Assembly: GCF_000332195.1 (NCBI RefSeq)
Contig: NZ_KB235922.1
Location: 558,001-622,000, forward strand
Origin: Pleurocapsa sp. PCC 7319
Lineage (GTDB): Bacteria > Cyanobacteriota > Cyanobacteriia > Cyanobacteriales > Xenococcaceae
Length of the DNA stretch: 64,000 nucleotides
Direction: 5' to 3'
Shown: one piece after another, positions 18,996 through 28,189 of the stretch
How positions within the stretch are numbered: position 1 is the first letter of the stretch
Layout: the number at the start of each line of letters is the position of its first letter
Program-made: the position numbers and the translations under genes
Notes under the pieces: generated by a model
What the model saw: the letters and a program-made list of their open reading frames with translations, nothing else
Databases searched by the model: none
What the model was told of the DNA's origin: nothing

Positions 18996-19994
18996 CTAAC
19001 CCCATTGAAAAATAGCTGCCCCCCAAGTCAACCCTGCTCCAAACCCAGAAGCTGCGATCGTATCGCCTGGTTTCACTTTGCCTTCTCTAACCGCTGCATC
19101 CAAGGCGAGGGGAATAGATGCTGCAGAGGTGTTACCATATTCGGCGATATTACTTAAAATCTTTTCTGAAGGAATTTTGAGGCGTTTGGCAACTGCATCC
19201 ATGATACGCTGATTTGCCTGATGCAAGAGTAACCAATCAATATCATTAGCAGTCAGATTGGCATGAAACATGGCTTTTTCGATCGCTTCGGGAACTCTGG
19301 CTACCGCAAAACGATATACTTCTTTCCCATTCATCGTTATAGGATGATACGTTCCCTGCTGAGCAATAATACCATCTACTAACGCTTGGCAATCACTTTG
19401 ATAATTCAAATTGAGAGAGTCATTTTGACTACCATTACTATACATGCCATAACTTAATAGGCGATCGCCGTCAGAAATGCCCTGACATACTGCTGCACCT
19501 GCACCGTCTCCAAACAGAACACAACTAGCACGATCTGACCAATCTACCCAGCGAGAAAGTACATCTGCCCCTATAATTAGGACATTTCTGTATACTCCAT
19601 TACGGATAAACTGAGTAGCATTAATTAAAGCAAAAAGAAACCCAGAACAAGCGGCAGTTAGATCAAAAGCTACGGCATTAGTTGCTCCAATTAACCCTTG
19701 TACTTTGCAAGCACTACCAAACATATCATCAGGGGTTGAAGTCGCCAGAATAATTAAATCAATATCGGTAGCGGAAATCCCTGCCATAGCGATCGCATTT
19801 TTGGCAGCAACAGCTGATAACTGACTTAGAGATTCAGTAGGGGAGGCGATATGACGATTGCTCATTCCGGTTCTGGTTTTGATCCACTCATCAGAAGTTT
19901 CTACCATCTGAGCTAAATGATAATTAGTTAGAATTGCCTCTGGCGCAGCTGAACCACATCCAGTAATCGCAATACCCGCACCCATATTGTTCAA
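18996..19994 (-). CDS. fabH: 3-oxoacyl-ACP synthase III
   Basis: 332 residues. FabH condenses acetyl-CoA with malonyl-ACP to start fatty acid synthesis. The Cys-His-Asn triad is visible: Cys116 (DLTAACSGFLF), His258 (LLHQANQRI) and Asn288 (EYGNTSAAS). N-terminal GCGSAAPEAILTN and SDEWIKTRTGM are typical. It lies 36 bp after plsX on the same strand, the common plsX-fabH operon. Confidence 0.97.
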   Translation of the reverse strand: MNNMGAGIAITGCGSAAPEAILTNYHLAQMVETSDEWIKTRTGMSNRHIASPTESLSQLSAVAAKNAIAMAGISATDIDLIILATSTPDDMFGSACKVQGLIGATNAVAFDLTAACSGFLFALINATQFIRNGVYRNVLIIGADVLSRWVDWSDRASCVLFGDGAGAAVCQGISDGDRLLSYGMYSNGSQNDSLNLNYQSDCQALVDGIIAQQGTYHPITMNGKEVYRFAVARVPEAIEKAMFHANLTANDIDWLLLHQANQRIMDAVAKRLKIPSEKILSNIAEYGNTSAASIPLALDAAVREGKVKPGDTIAASGFGAGLTWGAAIFQWG

Positions 19995-20030
19995 TGTCTT
20001 ACTCCGTTACTTATTAGGGCTACCTGTCTA

Positions 20031-21095
20031 TTACTTTGAACTAGCTGAAGCCGTTTCAGTATGATTTTTTGCTTCTTCTATTTGTTGATTGTTATTAGCT
20101 TTGATTTTTTCTAAAACCTCGTTGTCGATCGCCTCTTTAGCTAGGCGAATAGCATTAAACATTGACCCCCGACGAGAACTACCGTGACTAATAATACAAA
20201 TTCCTGCCACTCCAAACAATAAGGCTCCACCGTGTTCGGCTCGATCAATACGCCGTTTAATATCACCTAAATTAGGCTTTAATAGAGCTGTTCCTAGCTT
20301 ACCGCGCCATCCCTTAGGTAATTCTTCCTTCATAATTTGCAACATCACTTCCCCGATGGCTTCAGCAAATTTGAGCACAATATTGCCCACAAAACCATCA
20401 CAGACAATTACATCAAACCCACCAGATAGTACATCTCTGCCTTCTGCATTACCCAAAAATGGAATCTGAGGGTTATCTGTCAATAACTGATGGGTTTGTA
20501 GAGCCAATTCGTTGCCCTTGGAAGATTCTTCACCAATATTAAGCAAACCAACTTTGGGTTCTTGGTGTCCCAAGACATATCTACTGTATATTGTGCCCAT
20601 CAAAGCAAACTTTTCTAGATACTTAGCTTTGCTATCAACATTTGCCCCTACATCTAATACGATTACTGATTTGTCTGGAACAATGGTCGGTAAAACAGCT
20701 CCAATTGCAGGGCGTTCAATGCCTTTTAAGCGACCTAAACGCAATAAAGCAGATGCCATAGCTGCTCCTGAATGCCCTGCAGAAACTACTGCATCCGCTT
20801 TTTTCCGCTTCACTAGATCCATTGCCACGTTAATTGAAGCTTTGGGCTTACGACGAATACCCGTTAGAGGTTCTTCCTTCATGGTGATCACATCTTCAGC
20901 GTGGATCACCTCAATCTGTGCTAGGTCTTTGACACCATGTTTTTTAACCAGGGAGTCTATTTGTTGTTTATCTCCCACCAGTAAGACATCTAAATCCAAT
21001 TCTGCTGCAGCCATAATTGCTCCAGCAACAATTTCTTCGGGGGCATAGTCCCCCCCCATAGCGTCTACTGCGATTCTTGCGCGAGTTAATCCCAT
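20031..21095 (-). CDS. plsX: Phosphate acyltransferase PlsX
   Basis: 354 residues. PlsX makes acyl-phosphate from acyl-ACP for phosphatidic acid synthesis. It opens RIAVDAMGGDYAPEEIVAGA, the family signature, followed by GEESSKGNEL, VCDGFVGNIVLKF and EHGGALLFGVAGI-type blocks. Upstream gene of the plsX-fabH pair; divergent to the carboxypeptidase gene, with 201 bp between them for both promoters. Confidence 0.97.
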   Translation of the reverse strand: MGLTRARIAVDAMGGDYAPEEIVAGAIMAAAELDLDVLLVGDKQQIDSLVKKHGVKDLAQIEVIHAEDVITMKEEPLTGIRRKPKASINVAMDLVKRKKADAVVSAGHSGAAMASALLRLGRLKGIERPAIGAVLPTIVPDKSVIVLDVGANVDSKAKYLEKFALMGTIYSRYVLGHQEPKVGLLNIGEESSKGNELALQTHQLLTDNPQIPFLGNAEGRDVLSGGFDVIVCDGFVGNIVLKFAEAIGEVMLQIMKEELPKGWRGKLGTALLKPNLGDIKRRIDRAEHGGALLFGVAGICIISHGSSRRGSMFNAIRLAKEAIDNEVLEKIKANNNQQIEEAKNHTETASASSK

Positions 21096-21296
21096 TTAGC
21101 AAATTTTATAGAAGCCTTACAAATTTTAACAGTCTGAGGTTAAATATCCCTACTATCTGTGGAAGATGGTCAGGAAATCTCACCTAGTGTTCCTACTCTT
21201 AAAGTAGAAGAGTTATAAATATGTTGACATTGAATAATGTCATTTTAACTTTCAACTGCAACAAGTTCTGATTTAAATAGAAACAGAAATTATTCG

Positions 21297-22610
21297 ATGC
21301 TAGATTTAATTGCTCTAATTGTTCCCTGGCTCAATAATTTTCGGCAACCAAGCAATAGCCTTAAGCCTCTAGAATTATTACCCTGGCAAGAGACAGCCAT
21401 CTTCACTCTCCCTCCTGGCAGTGATGATCGCCTGGCATGGTTAGAATCTAATCGCCTTACGGAAAGTATTGTTAGAACCTATCTCCAAAATTTAGCAAGT
21501 CAGGGAATTAATTCTGAGAAACAAGGGATATGGGTACAATCTGATTGGGTATCAGTAGTCAGTAATCAGGGCACTACTGCTCTGCCAGCAGCTTCTCTAA
21601 CTAAAATTGCCACTACTTTAACTGCCTTGGGCAAATGGGAAGCAAATCATCAATTTATCACCAATATTTACCTCACAGGAGAAATTAAAAACGGTGTTGT
21701 CAGAGGAGATCTAATTGTAGAAGGGAGTGGCGATCCCTTGTTCGTCTGGGAGGAGGCGATCGCTTTAGGCAATAAGCTTAATCAATTGGGTATCCGTCAG
21801 GTTCAAGGTGATCTTTTGGTTACAGATCGATTCTATATGAATTATCAAGCTCAAGCTCAAGTGGCAGGAAAGCTATTGAAACAAGGATTAGATCGAAAAT
21901 TATGGCAATCTGAAATCACTCAACAATATCTCCAAATGCCCCCTGGTACAGCACAGCCAGAAGTAGCGATCGCTGGTGGAATCAAATTAATTGCTCAAGT
22001 ACCAGCTACAGCTCAACTAATAGTTAATCATCAGTCTTTACCTTTGGCCGAAATCCTGAGACAGATGAATATCTACAGTAACAATAAAATGGCGCAAATC
22101 TTGGCAGACTTAGCTGGTGGCGCAACAAATGTAGCTCAATATGCAGCCGAACAAGCTAATTTTGCCCTGACAGAAATTGAGCTAATCAATGGCTCTGGAT
22201 TAGGTGAAGAAAACCGTATTTCTCCCCGTGCTGTATGTCAAATGCTGATGGCTATCGATCGGTTACTTGAAGATAACGCTTTAAGCGTGGTCGATCTATT
22301 TCCCACCGCAGGAAGAGATCTTGTCGGAACAGTACAGGATCGGGGTCTGCCTCCTGGCACAACGGTTAAGACAGGAACCTTAGATAATGTAAGTGCTTTA
22401 GCCGGTGTTATTTCCACCAGCGATCGCGGTAAAGTTTACTTTGTGATTATCAACAATGGTCGCCAGGTAAAATATTTTCGCCAGCAACAGGATCAATTAC
22501 TCAATGAGTTAGTACAGACATGGCAGCTAATTCCTTATAATGTCGATCTCGCTCAAAAAAATGATTGGTATTTAGGCGATCCCCAGCGTAATCTTATTCA
22601 AGGGGAATAG
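21297..22610 (+). CDS. D-alanyl-D-alanine carboxypeptidase (PBP4/DacB, peptidase S13)
   Basis: 437 residues. Penicillin-binding protein acting on peptidoglycan stem peptides in the periplasm. The three active-site motifs are present: S100-LT-K103 in AASLTKIATTL, SNN in NIYSNNKMAQ (about 262) and KTG in VKTGTLDNVSALAG (about 358). The N-terminus has only a weak hydrophobic stretch (MLDLIALIVPWL), so it may be membrane-anchored. Its stop codon lies inside a GGGAATA heptamer array. Confidence 0.9.
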   Translation: MLDLIALIVPWLNNFRQPSNSLKPLELLPWQETAIFTLPPGSDDRLAWLESNRLTESIVRTYLQNLASQGINSEKQGIWVQSDWVSVVSNQGTTALPAASLTKIATTLTALGKWEANHQFITNIYLTGEIKNGVVRGDLIVEGSGDPLFVWEEAIALGNKLNQLGIRQVQGDLLVTDRFYMNYQAQAQVAGKLLKQGLDRKLWQSEITQQYLQMPPGTAQPEVAIAGGIKLIAQVPATAQLIVNHQSLPLAEILRQMNIYSNNKMAQILADLAGGATNVAQYAAEQANFALTEIELINGSGLGEENRISPRAVCQMLMAIDRLLEDNALSVVDLFPTAGRDLVGTVQDRGLPPGTTVKTGTLDNVSALAGVISTSDRGKVYFVIINNGRQVKYFRQQQDQLLNELVQTWQLIPYNVDLAQKNDWYLGDPQRNLIQGE

Positions 22611-22638
22611 GGAATAGGGAATAGGGAATAGGGAATAG
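22603..22638. repeat. Heptamer array (GGGAATA) x5 over the dacB-type stop codon
   Basis: Five tandem GGGAATA units. The carboxypeptidase reads GGG GAA TAG, so the stop is formed by the first unit. The same heptamer occurs at 36200-36231 and 51116-51146 inside MITE family B. Confidence 0.9.
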
Positions 22639-22839
22639 AGAACAGCCTCGGTAATGAGTAAATAGCTGTAAACCTAATCCTATAGTTTTTATTGAGAAAT
22701 TATGTAAAAATTAGCTAGCAAAACAGATATTTTGACTAAACTTTAGTTACGAAGGGGCTTGGGGAAGCCGTCACTTCCCCAACAGGGGGTCTGGGGGAAA
22801 GTTCCCCCAGAAATAAATCTGGTTTTGAAGAATTAATTA

Positions 22840-23589
22840 CTAACAAAATAGTTCATAATAATGCATCATTAATCCACAACGGATTAATATATTTGCTTTG
22901 AGCTTAACAGTACCCTTAAGTGCCTGACGATTGAAAACTAATGGCAATGCCTTACTTAAATCTCGTCGGTCAATATTTATCGCCACGGCAATTAAGCCCA
23001 CAAATAAAGCTAAATATTGACTTAGAGCAGTAGCCAAACCAGCTCCCATACTTGACCAGCCCCATCGAGTAATCATTAGATAATCTAGTAACACGTTAGA
23101 ACTATTGGCGATCGTCGAAATCAGTAAAACAATGTTGTTCTTTTCTCGTCCCAAAAACCAACCGATTAAGACAAAGTTAAGCAATACTGCGGGAGCGCCC
23201 CAAATTCTAGCGTTAAAATACTCTATGCCTGCGAGTTCAATATCCTGTGTGCCAGATAAGATCGCAAATCCTAATTTTTGGATCGGATATTGCAAACAAA
23301 GAATTAATAAAGCGATCTCCCCTGCAATTAATCCGCTGCGTAAACCCGCTAACCAAACTCCTACGGGATCATCTTTACCTGCTGCTTGAGCAGTCATCGC
23401 ATTAGTGCTATTACGCAAAAACTTGAGAATACGATATAAATAGTCAAATAAAATACTTGCTAAAATCACTCCAGCCAAATACCTTAGATCTTGCAAATGT
23501 CCTAAAAAAGCTGTGTCCCATAGTCCAGCTAAAGGCACCATCATATTAGACATGACGCCTACAATTGCTAATCGATAGAAACGAGGCAA
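22840..23589 (-). pseudogene. MATE-family efflux transporter, C-terminal half missing
   Basis: 249 residues versus ~440 for the family. MATE transporters export drugs or metabolites using H+ or Na+. The N-terminal lobe is recognisable: FYRLAIVGVMSNMMVPLAGL, WDTAFLGHL, and later YFNARIWGAPAVLLNFVLIG and FLGREKNN. It breaks off at LKANILIRCGLMMHYYELFC, where the second lobe should start, and no continuation is found in the 229 bp downstream. The start is a TTG at 23589 (in-frame codons further upstream offer no ATG before a stop), so the 5' end may also be damaged. Likely non-functional. Confidence 0.8.
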
Positions 23590-23742
23590 AAAGCTACAGT
23601 ATGGATTAGATCTGATTTCTGTTATTCAACTTTGATCAACTATTATTGAGGATGCTCGGGAAAGGGCTATACTCCACTGTTAAATGCTATGGTTAACATT
23701 ACATCAAGCATTAATCAATATTGAGTTAACATCCCATCAACA

Positions 23743-24747
23743 TTGAATAAAAAAAGTTTATTAAACTCAGATAGCGAGACATATGAAACTGTCAAGACAA
23801 TCGAACAATCTTCATCGTGGGAAAAACTAATTGCCGATAGTTTAAGTTTAGGGATTTTAACCTTAGCAGTAATTGCTCTAGCTTTTTCACCTATATTTAC
23901 TAAACTCAGTGAAATAGAAATTAGTCCAACAGCAACCATCTTTAATCGACTATGGATTGCAACTATTATTATGAGTTGCTGGCAACTAATAAAAACTCCT
24001 CCAGAATTTACCCAGTTTCAATTCCCAAAATACACTCCTGACTATAAGCAACAGGGTTTGTTAATCCTTGCTAGTATTGCTGCTACTGCCTCTGCTGTTT
24101 TTTGGGCGATTTCTTTCACTCACACTAGTGTTGCTAGCTCAACTGTATTGCGTAGTCTGACACCTTTATTTATTAGTTTTGGGGCTTGGTTAATCCTCAA
24201 ACAAAGATTCAATCGCCAATTTATGCTGGGCATGGTGTTATCCATAATTGGTGGTACAGCAATAGGTTGGGACGATTGGCAACTGGGCGCAGATCATTTA
24301 GTCGGTGATGGTATTGCTTTACTTTCCGCCGCTCTTCATGGAACCAATATCTTAATTGTCGGTTATTTACGCGATCGCGGTTGCGCAACTTCTAAAGTTT
24401 TGTTTTGGCGATGTGGCTTTGGTGCTTTAATAGTTTTGCCTATAGTTTTATTGACAGACACAACTTTATTGCCTGTTTCTCTAGAAGGTTGGTTAACTGT
24501 TATTGCTCTAGCAGTTGTTTGCCAAACTTTTGGACAAGGTTTGTTAGTTTTTAGTTTGAAGCAGTTTTCTTCTAGTTTTGTTGGGATATTTGCATTGTTA
24601 AAACCGATAATTACGGCACTTTTAGCCTGGGTGATTTTTACCGAAAACTTAAGTCTAGCTAGTGGTCTGGCAGTAATTTTAATTTTAGTTGGCATTTATT
24701 TGGCGAAATCCAGTGACTCTACCAAAGTTTCGCCCTTGAAAGAATAA
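23743..24747 (+). CDS. EamA/DMT-family transporter
   Basis: 334 residues with about ten hydrophobic helices in two EamA repeats (first around 35-170, second around 190-325), as in drug/metabolite transporters of the RhaT/YdcZ type. Key blocks: FTKLSEIEISPTATIFNRLW, SSTVLRSLTPLFISFGAWLI, GDGIALLSAALHGTNILIVG, FALLKPIITALLAWVIFTE. Start is a TTG at 23743, the only usable start after an in-frame stop 21 bp upstream. Plasma membrane; substrate unknown. Confidence 0.85.
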   Translation: MNKKSLLNSDSETYETVKTIEQSSSWEKLIADSLSLGILTLAVIALAFSPIFTKLSEIEISPTATIFNRLWIATIIMSCWQLIKTPPEFTQFQFPKYTPDYKQQGLLILASIAATASAVFWAISFTHTSVASSTVLRSLTPLFISFGAWLILKQRFNRQFMLGMVLSIIGGTAIGWDDWQLGADHLVGDGIALLSAALHGTNILIVGYLRDRGCATSKVLFWRCGFGALIVLPIVLLTDTTLLPVSLEGWLTVIALAVVCQTFGQGLLVFSLKQFSSSFVGIFALLKPIITALLAWVIFTENLSLASGLAVILILVGIYLAKSSDSTKVSPLKE

Positions 24748-24788
24748 GATGAGAATAAAGGTTTTAATTCTATTAACCAGAAATATCG

Positions 24789-27700
24789 TTAATTAGTTTG
24801 ACAATTTGATGATTGTTGAGCCACTTCACCAGATATATCAGAAGCATTGTGAGCCACGAGTACAATTTTACCTTGGTCGTTAATAATCCAACTATTAGCT
24901 TCAACTATCGGTTCAGTGTTCTCACTTTCGACTTTTAATGAGCTTTCATAAGAGCTGGAAGTCGAGGTCAAACTATTTACTTCTTCCACTCGCCAATCTT
25001 CCAGACCAAAATCACCATCAAGATTAGCCTCAGGAGATTCGGGTAAACCACCGCGTCCAGTAACTACAAATTCACTCTGATTACCATCCTTGTTTGGTTC
25101 ACAAGTTTGAGCAATCTCAGTCTCAACTGGTGTGACGGTTATGTCTAATGAATCTTGGCTGGGATCGACTTCGAGAATATCAATTTCTACTGTTCCAGAC
25201 AAACCAAATTCCGAACTAGCATTAATATCGTTGGTTGAATTACTCAAGGGTCTTTCTTCAATACCGAATAGTGACTTAGCATTGATGGCAATATTTCCCC
25301 CTTGCCCTTGTTCTGCGCTAGCTAGAATATCATTACCAAACTGTGACATCGAATCAACAGCAAAGTTTGTCTCTTGCCCTTGTTCTATATCAACTAAATT
25401 ATCTTCATTCTTAGGAAAAGCAATAATAAATCTAGCATCAATATTGATGTTACCACCATCGTTGTTGCCTGATGATTGAGCTGAGATTGGACTGTTATTT
25501 CGCAAGATAATATCTTCTGTAGCAGTAATATTGATATCTCCTCCATCCCCTGTCTCTCTGGTACTGGCAACGTCAATTAGTCCTCCATTAGCTAGATTTA
25601 GATTGGTAGTCAAAATATTTATATCACCAACATCTCCTTGTCCATCCTTGTTAACTCGACTAGTAACACCACTGCGATCTCCTTTTAAGGTTGTACCATT
25701 AAAAGTCATATCTTCTGTAGCGGTAAGTTCGACAAAACCTGCATTTCCTTGACTTGAGGTACTAGTATCAATTCTTCCTCCATTAGTCAGATTGAGATTA
25801 GTAGTAGAGATAATCACCCCCCCCGCATTACCCTCTCCATCGGAATCAACTCGACTAGTAACTTCACTTCGGTCTCCTTCTGAAGTGGCACCATCAAATG
25901 TGATATCTCCTGTGGCATAAATCTCGACTAAACTTGCATCCCCCTTACCTTTTGTACTGGCATTAATTCGTCCCCCGTTAGTTAAAGTCAGATTAGTCGC
26001 AGAAATAGTCACACCTCCAGCGTTGCCCACTCCCTCGGAATTAACTCGACTAGTAGCACCGCTGCGATCTCCTTCTGAAGTGGCACCATCAAATATGATA
26101 TCTCTAGCAGTAATCTCTACTAAACCTGCAGTTCCTTGACCTGAGGTACTCGAATCAATTCGTCCTCCATTAGTCAGATTGAGATTGGTAGTAGAGATAA
26201 TCACCCCCCCCGCATTGCCCTCTCCATCGGAATCAACCTGACTAGTAGCCCCACTGCGATCGCCTTCTGAACTTGTACCATCAAAAGTAACATCTCCTGT
26301 GGCGTTAATCTCAACTAAACCTGCATCCCCTTGACCTGAGGTACTAGCATCAACCCTTCCCCCATTGGTCAGAGTCAAATTGTTGGCAGAGATAGTTACA
26401 CCTCCAGCAGTTCCCTCTCCATCGGAATCAACCCGACTAGTAGCCCCACTGCGATCGCCTTCTGAACTTGTACCATCAAAAGTAACATCTCCTGTGGCGT
26501 TAATCTCTACTAAACCTGCATCCCCTTGACCTGAGGTACTAGCATCAACCCTTCCCCCATTGGTCAGAGTCAAATTGTTGGCAGAGATAGTTACACCTCC
26601 AGCAGTTCCCTCTCCATCGGAATCAACCCGACTAGTAGCCCCACTGCGATCGCCTTCTGAACTTGTACCATCAAAAGTAACATCTCCTGTGGCGTTAATC
26701 TCAACTAAACCTGCATCCCCTTGACCTGAGGTACTAGCATCAACCCTTCCCCCATTGGTCAGAGTCAAATTGTTGGTAGAGATAGTTACACCTCCAGCAG
26801 TTCCCTCTCCATCGGAATCAACCCGACTAGTAGCTTCACTGCGATCGCCTTCTGAACTTGTACCATCAAAAGTAACATCTCCTGTGGCGTTAATCTCAAC
26901 TAAACCTGCATCCCCTTGACCTGAAGTACTAGCATCAATATCTCCGCCATTTATTGCTATTAGAGAACCAGTAGTAATATTGATAGAACCTGAATTACCA
27001 ACTCCATCTTCATTAACCCGATTCCTAATTCGACTCTCATCAAGGGTTAGATTATCAGTGAGGTTAATGAAAATATCTCCTGCTTGAGCATCATTAGAAG
27101 TTGAATCTTGATTTATTCCTGCGTCCAAGAAACTGCGGGATATCAGCTCTAGATTGCGAGCGTTAACGGTGATATTTCCTCCACCTGTCCCTGTCACATT
27201 GACTACAGCACCATTGCTTAATGTTATATCTGCTTTGGCTATATCTTTAGGAAAGATCAGACTACCATCTTCAGCAATACCTATTATCCCTGCTGCTGAT
27301 AAACCACCTAATTCAACATTACCTCCTGGTACAGTAGCGTGACCTCCTTCAAACTTAATATTGCCCCCAACCAAACTCAGATTATTTCCTGACGAGACTT
27401 TTAAACCAGGAGGATTTGATTCACTATCTTGGACAGTTGAACGATTGACTATTTCTGCGGGATTATCTGGCAAACCTAATCCTATCGGTGCATTAATTGT
27501 TAATAAAGGAGGAGTATCTAAATCTGTGGCGCTAAACTCTCCATCATCAAACAAAATACTATCGGCAGTACTGCCCAAAAATGAACCTCCAATATCTAAC
27601 TGAGCATTCTCTCCAAAGATAATTCCATTAGGGTTAATCAAAAATAAACTTGCACTACCGTTGGCACGAATCAAACCATCTATATCCGAGATATTTCCTC

Positions 27701-27968
27701 CCGTAACTCGACTAAATATATTCGAGATATTATTGGCATTATTAAAATACGCTTCATTACCTGTTCCTACAGAAAAATCTTGGAAGCTATGAAAGAGATT
27801 CCCGCCTCGCGTTTCCCCTCCTGTAATTTCTGAAACGTTACCATCGAAATCTACTTGAGTGTCAAGGGTGTTGTCGGGAGTAACTTGAGCCTGAGTCGTA
27901 TTAGCACAGAGACAGTTAAGAGTACATAGTGAAAACAAAAGTAGGGAATGTAGAGATGTTATCTGCAT
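24789..27968 (-). CDS. Filamentous hemagglutinin-type exoprotein (TpsA) with 65-residue tandem repeats
   Basis: 1059 residues. Signal peptide (LLLFSLCTLNCLCANTTQAQ), then the TPS/hemagglutination-activity domain: VDFDGNVSEITGGETRGGNL, FHSFQDFSV, NIFSRVTGG, DGLIRANGSASLFLINPNG and GIIFGENAQLDIGGSF. Such proteins are exported by a TpsB outer-membrane pore and form a right-handed beta helix used in adhesion. Residues roughly 340-800 are about seven tandem 65-residue units (TGDVTFDGTSSEGDRSGATS ... NGGRVDASTSGQGDAGL). The C-terminus (AQTCEPN, FVVTGRGGLPESP) matches cyanobacterial TpsA tails. No tpsB gene is in the window. A small coiled-coil gene ends 2 bp upstream. Confidence 0.9.
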   Translation of the reverse strand: MQITSLHSLLLFSLCTLNCLCANTTQAQVTPDNTLDTQVDFDGNVSEITGGETRGGNLFHSFQDFSVGTGNEAYFNNANNISNIFSRVTGGNISDIDGLIRANGSASLFLINPNGIIFGENAQLDIGGSFLGSTADSILFDDGEFSATDLDTPPLLTINAPIGLGLPDNPAEIVNRSTVQDSESNPPGLKVSSGNNLSLVGGNIKFEGGHATVPGGNVELGGLSAAGIIGIAEDGSLIFPKDIAKADITLSNGAVVNVTGTGGGNITVNARNLELISRSFLDAGINQDSTSNDAQAGDIFINLTDNLTLDESRIRNRVNEDGVGNSGSINITTGSLIAINGGDIDASTSGQGDAGLVEINATGDVTFDGTSSEGDRSEATSRVDSDGEGTAGGVTISTNNLTLTNGGRVDASTSGQGDAGLVEINATGDVTFDGTSSEGDRSGATSRVDSDGEGTAGGVTISANNLTLTNGGRVDASTSGQGDAGLVEINATGDVTFDGTSSEGDRSGATSRVDSDGEGTAGGVTISANNLTLTNGGRVDASTSGQGDAGLVEINATGDVTFDGTSSEGDRSGATSQVDSDGEGNAGGVIISTTNLNLTNGGRIDSSTSGQGTAGLVEITARDIIFDGATSEGDRSGATSRVNSEGVGNAGGVTISATNLTLTNGGRINASTKGKGDASLVEIYATGDITFDGATSEGDRSEVTSRVDSDGEGNAGGVIISTTNLNLTNGGRIDTSTSSQGNAGFVELTATEDMTFNGTTLKGDRSGVTSRVNKDGQGDVGDINILTTNLNLANGGLIDVASTRETGDGGDINITATEDIILRNNSPISAQSSGNNDGGNINIDARFIIAFPKNEDNLVDIEQGQETNFAVDSMSQFGNDILASAEQGQGGNIAINAKSLFGIEERPLSNSTNDINASSEFGLSGTVEIDILEVDPSQDSLDITVTPVETEIAQTCEPNKDGNQSEFVVTGRGGLPESPEANLDGDFGLEDWRVEEVNSLTSTSSSYESSLKVESENTEPIVEANSWIINDQGKIVLVAHNASDISGEVAQQSSNCQTN
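25570..26945 (-). repeat. 195-bp tandem repeats in the first TpsA gene
   Basis: The word GCGATCGCC recurs at 26256, 26451, 26646 and 26841, exactly 195 bp apart, and the units between are nearly identical in DNA. Further copies toward 25570 are more diverged. Each encodes one 65-residue beta-helix segment. Confidence 0.92.
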
Positions 27969-27970
27969 GG

Positions 27971-28189
27971 TTAGATATTATCTTGGATTGTATCTGTAAC
28001 TTCCAGAAGCATTTGCTCTAACAATGCTTGCTCATTGGAGATCGTCTCTTCGAGGAAGACTAGCATACAAAGCATTTCCTTTAACAACTTTTTAGTTTTT
28101 TGTATTTGTTCAGCCTCTAAACTAAGTTCATCAAAATCGGTTTTAAGATTTTCGACTTCAATTAATACTTCTCTACTAATTATCATCAC
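27971..28189 (-). CDS. Small coiled-coil protein upstream of tpsA
   Basis: 72 residues (MMIISREVLIEVENLKTDFD ... TIQDNI), mostly Leu, Glu and Lys in heptad spacing, so probably a helical hairpin or coiled coil. No membrane segment or signal peptide. Its stop codon is 2 bp before the ATG of the FHA-type exoprotein gene on the same strand, implying cotranscription and probable translational coupling. Function unknown; I do not recognise a family. Confidence 0.6.
   Translation of the reverse strand: MMIISREVLIEVENLKTDFDELSLEAEQIQKTKKLLKEMLCMLVFLEETISNEQALLEQMLLEVTDTIQDNI

Noticed and set aside
20512-21048. 178-codon open frame on the plus strand
   Set aside because: It is antisense to plsX, has no recognisable domain and follows the codon bias of the opposite strand.
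25570-26945. Repeats as an assembly artefact
   Set aside because: Units are in frame, keep 195-bp spacing, and grade into diverged copies; biological expansion is more likely, though exact copy number should be confirmed.
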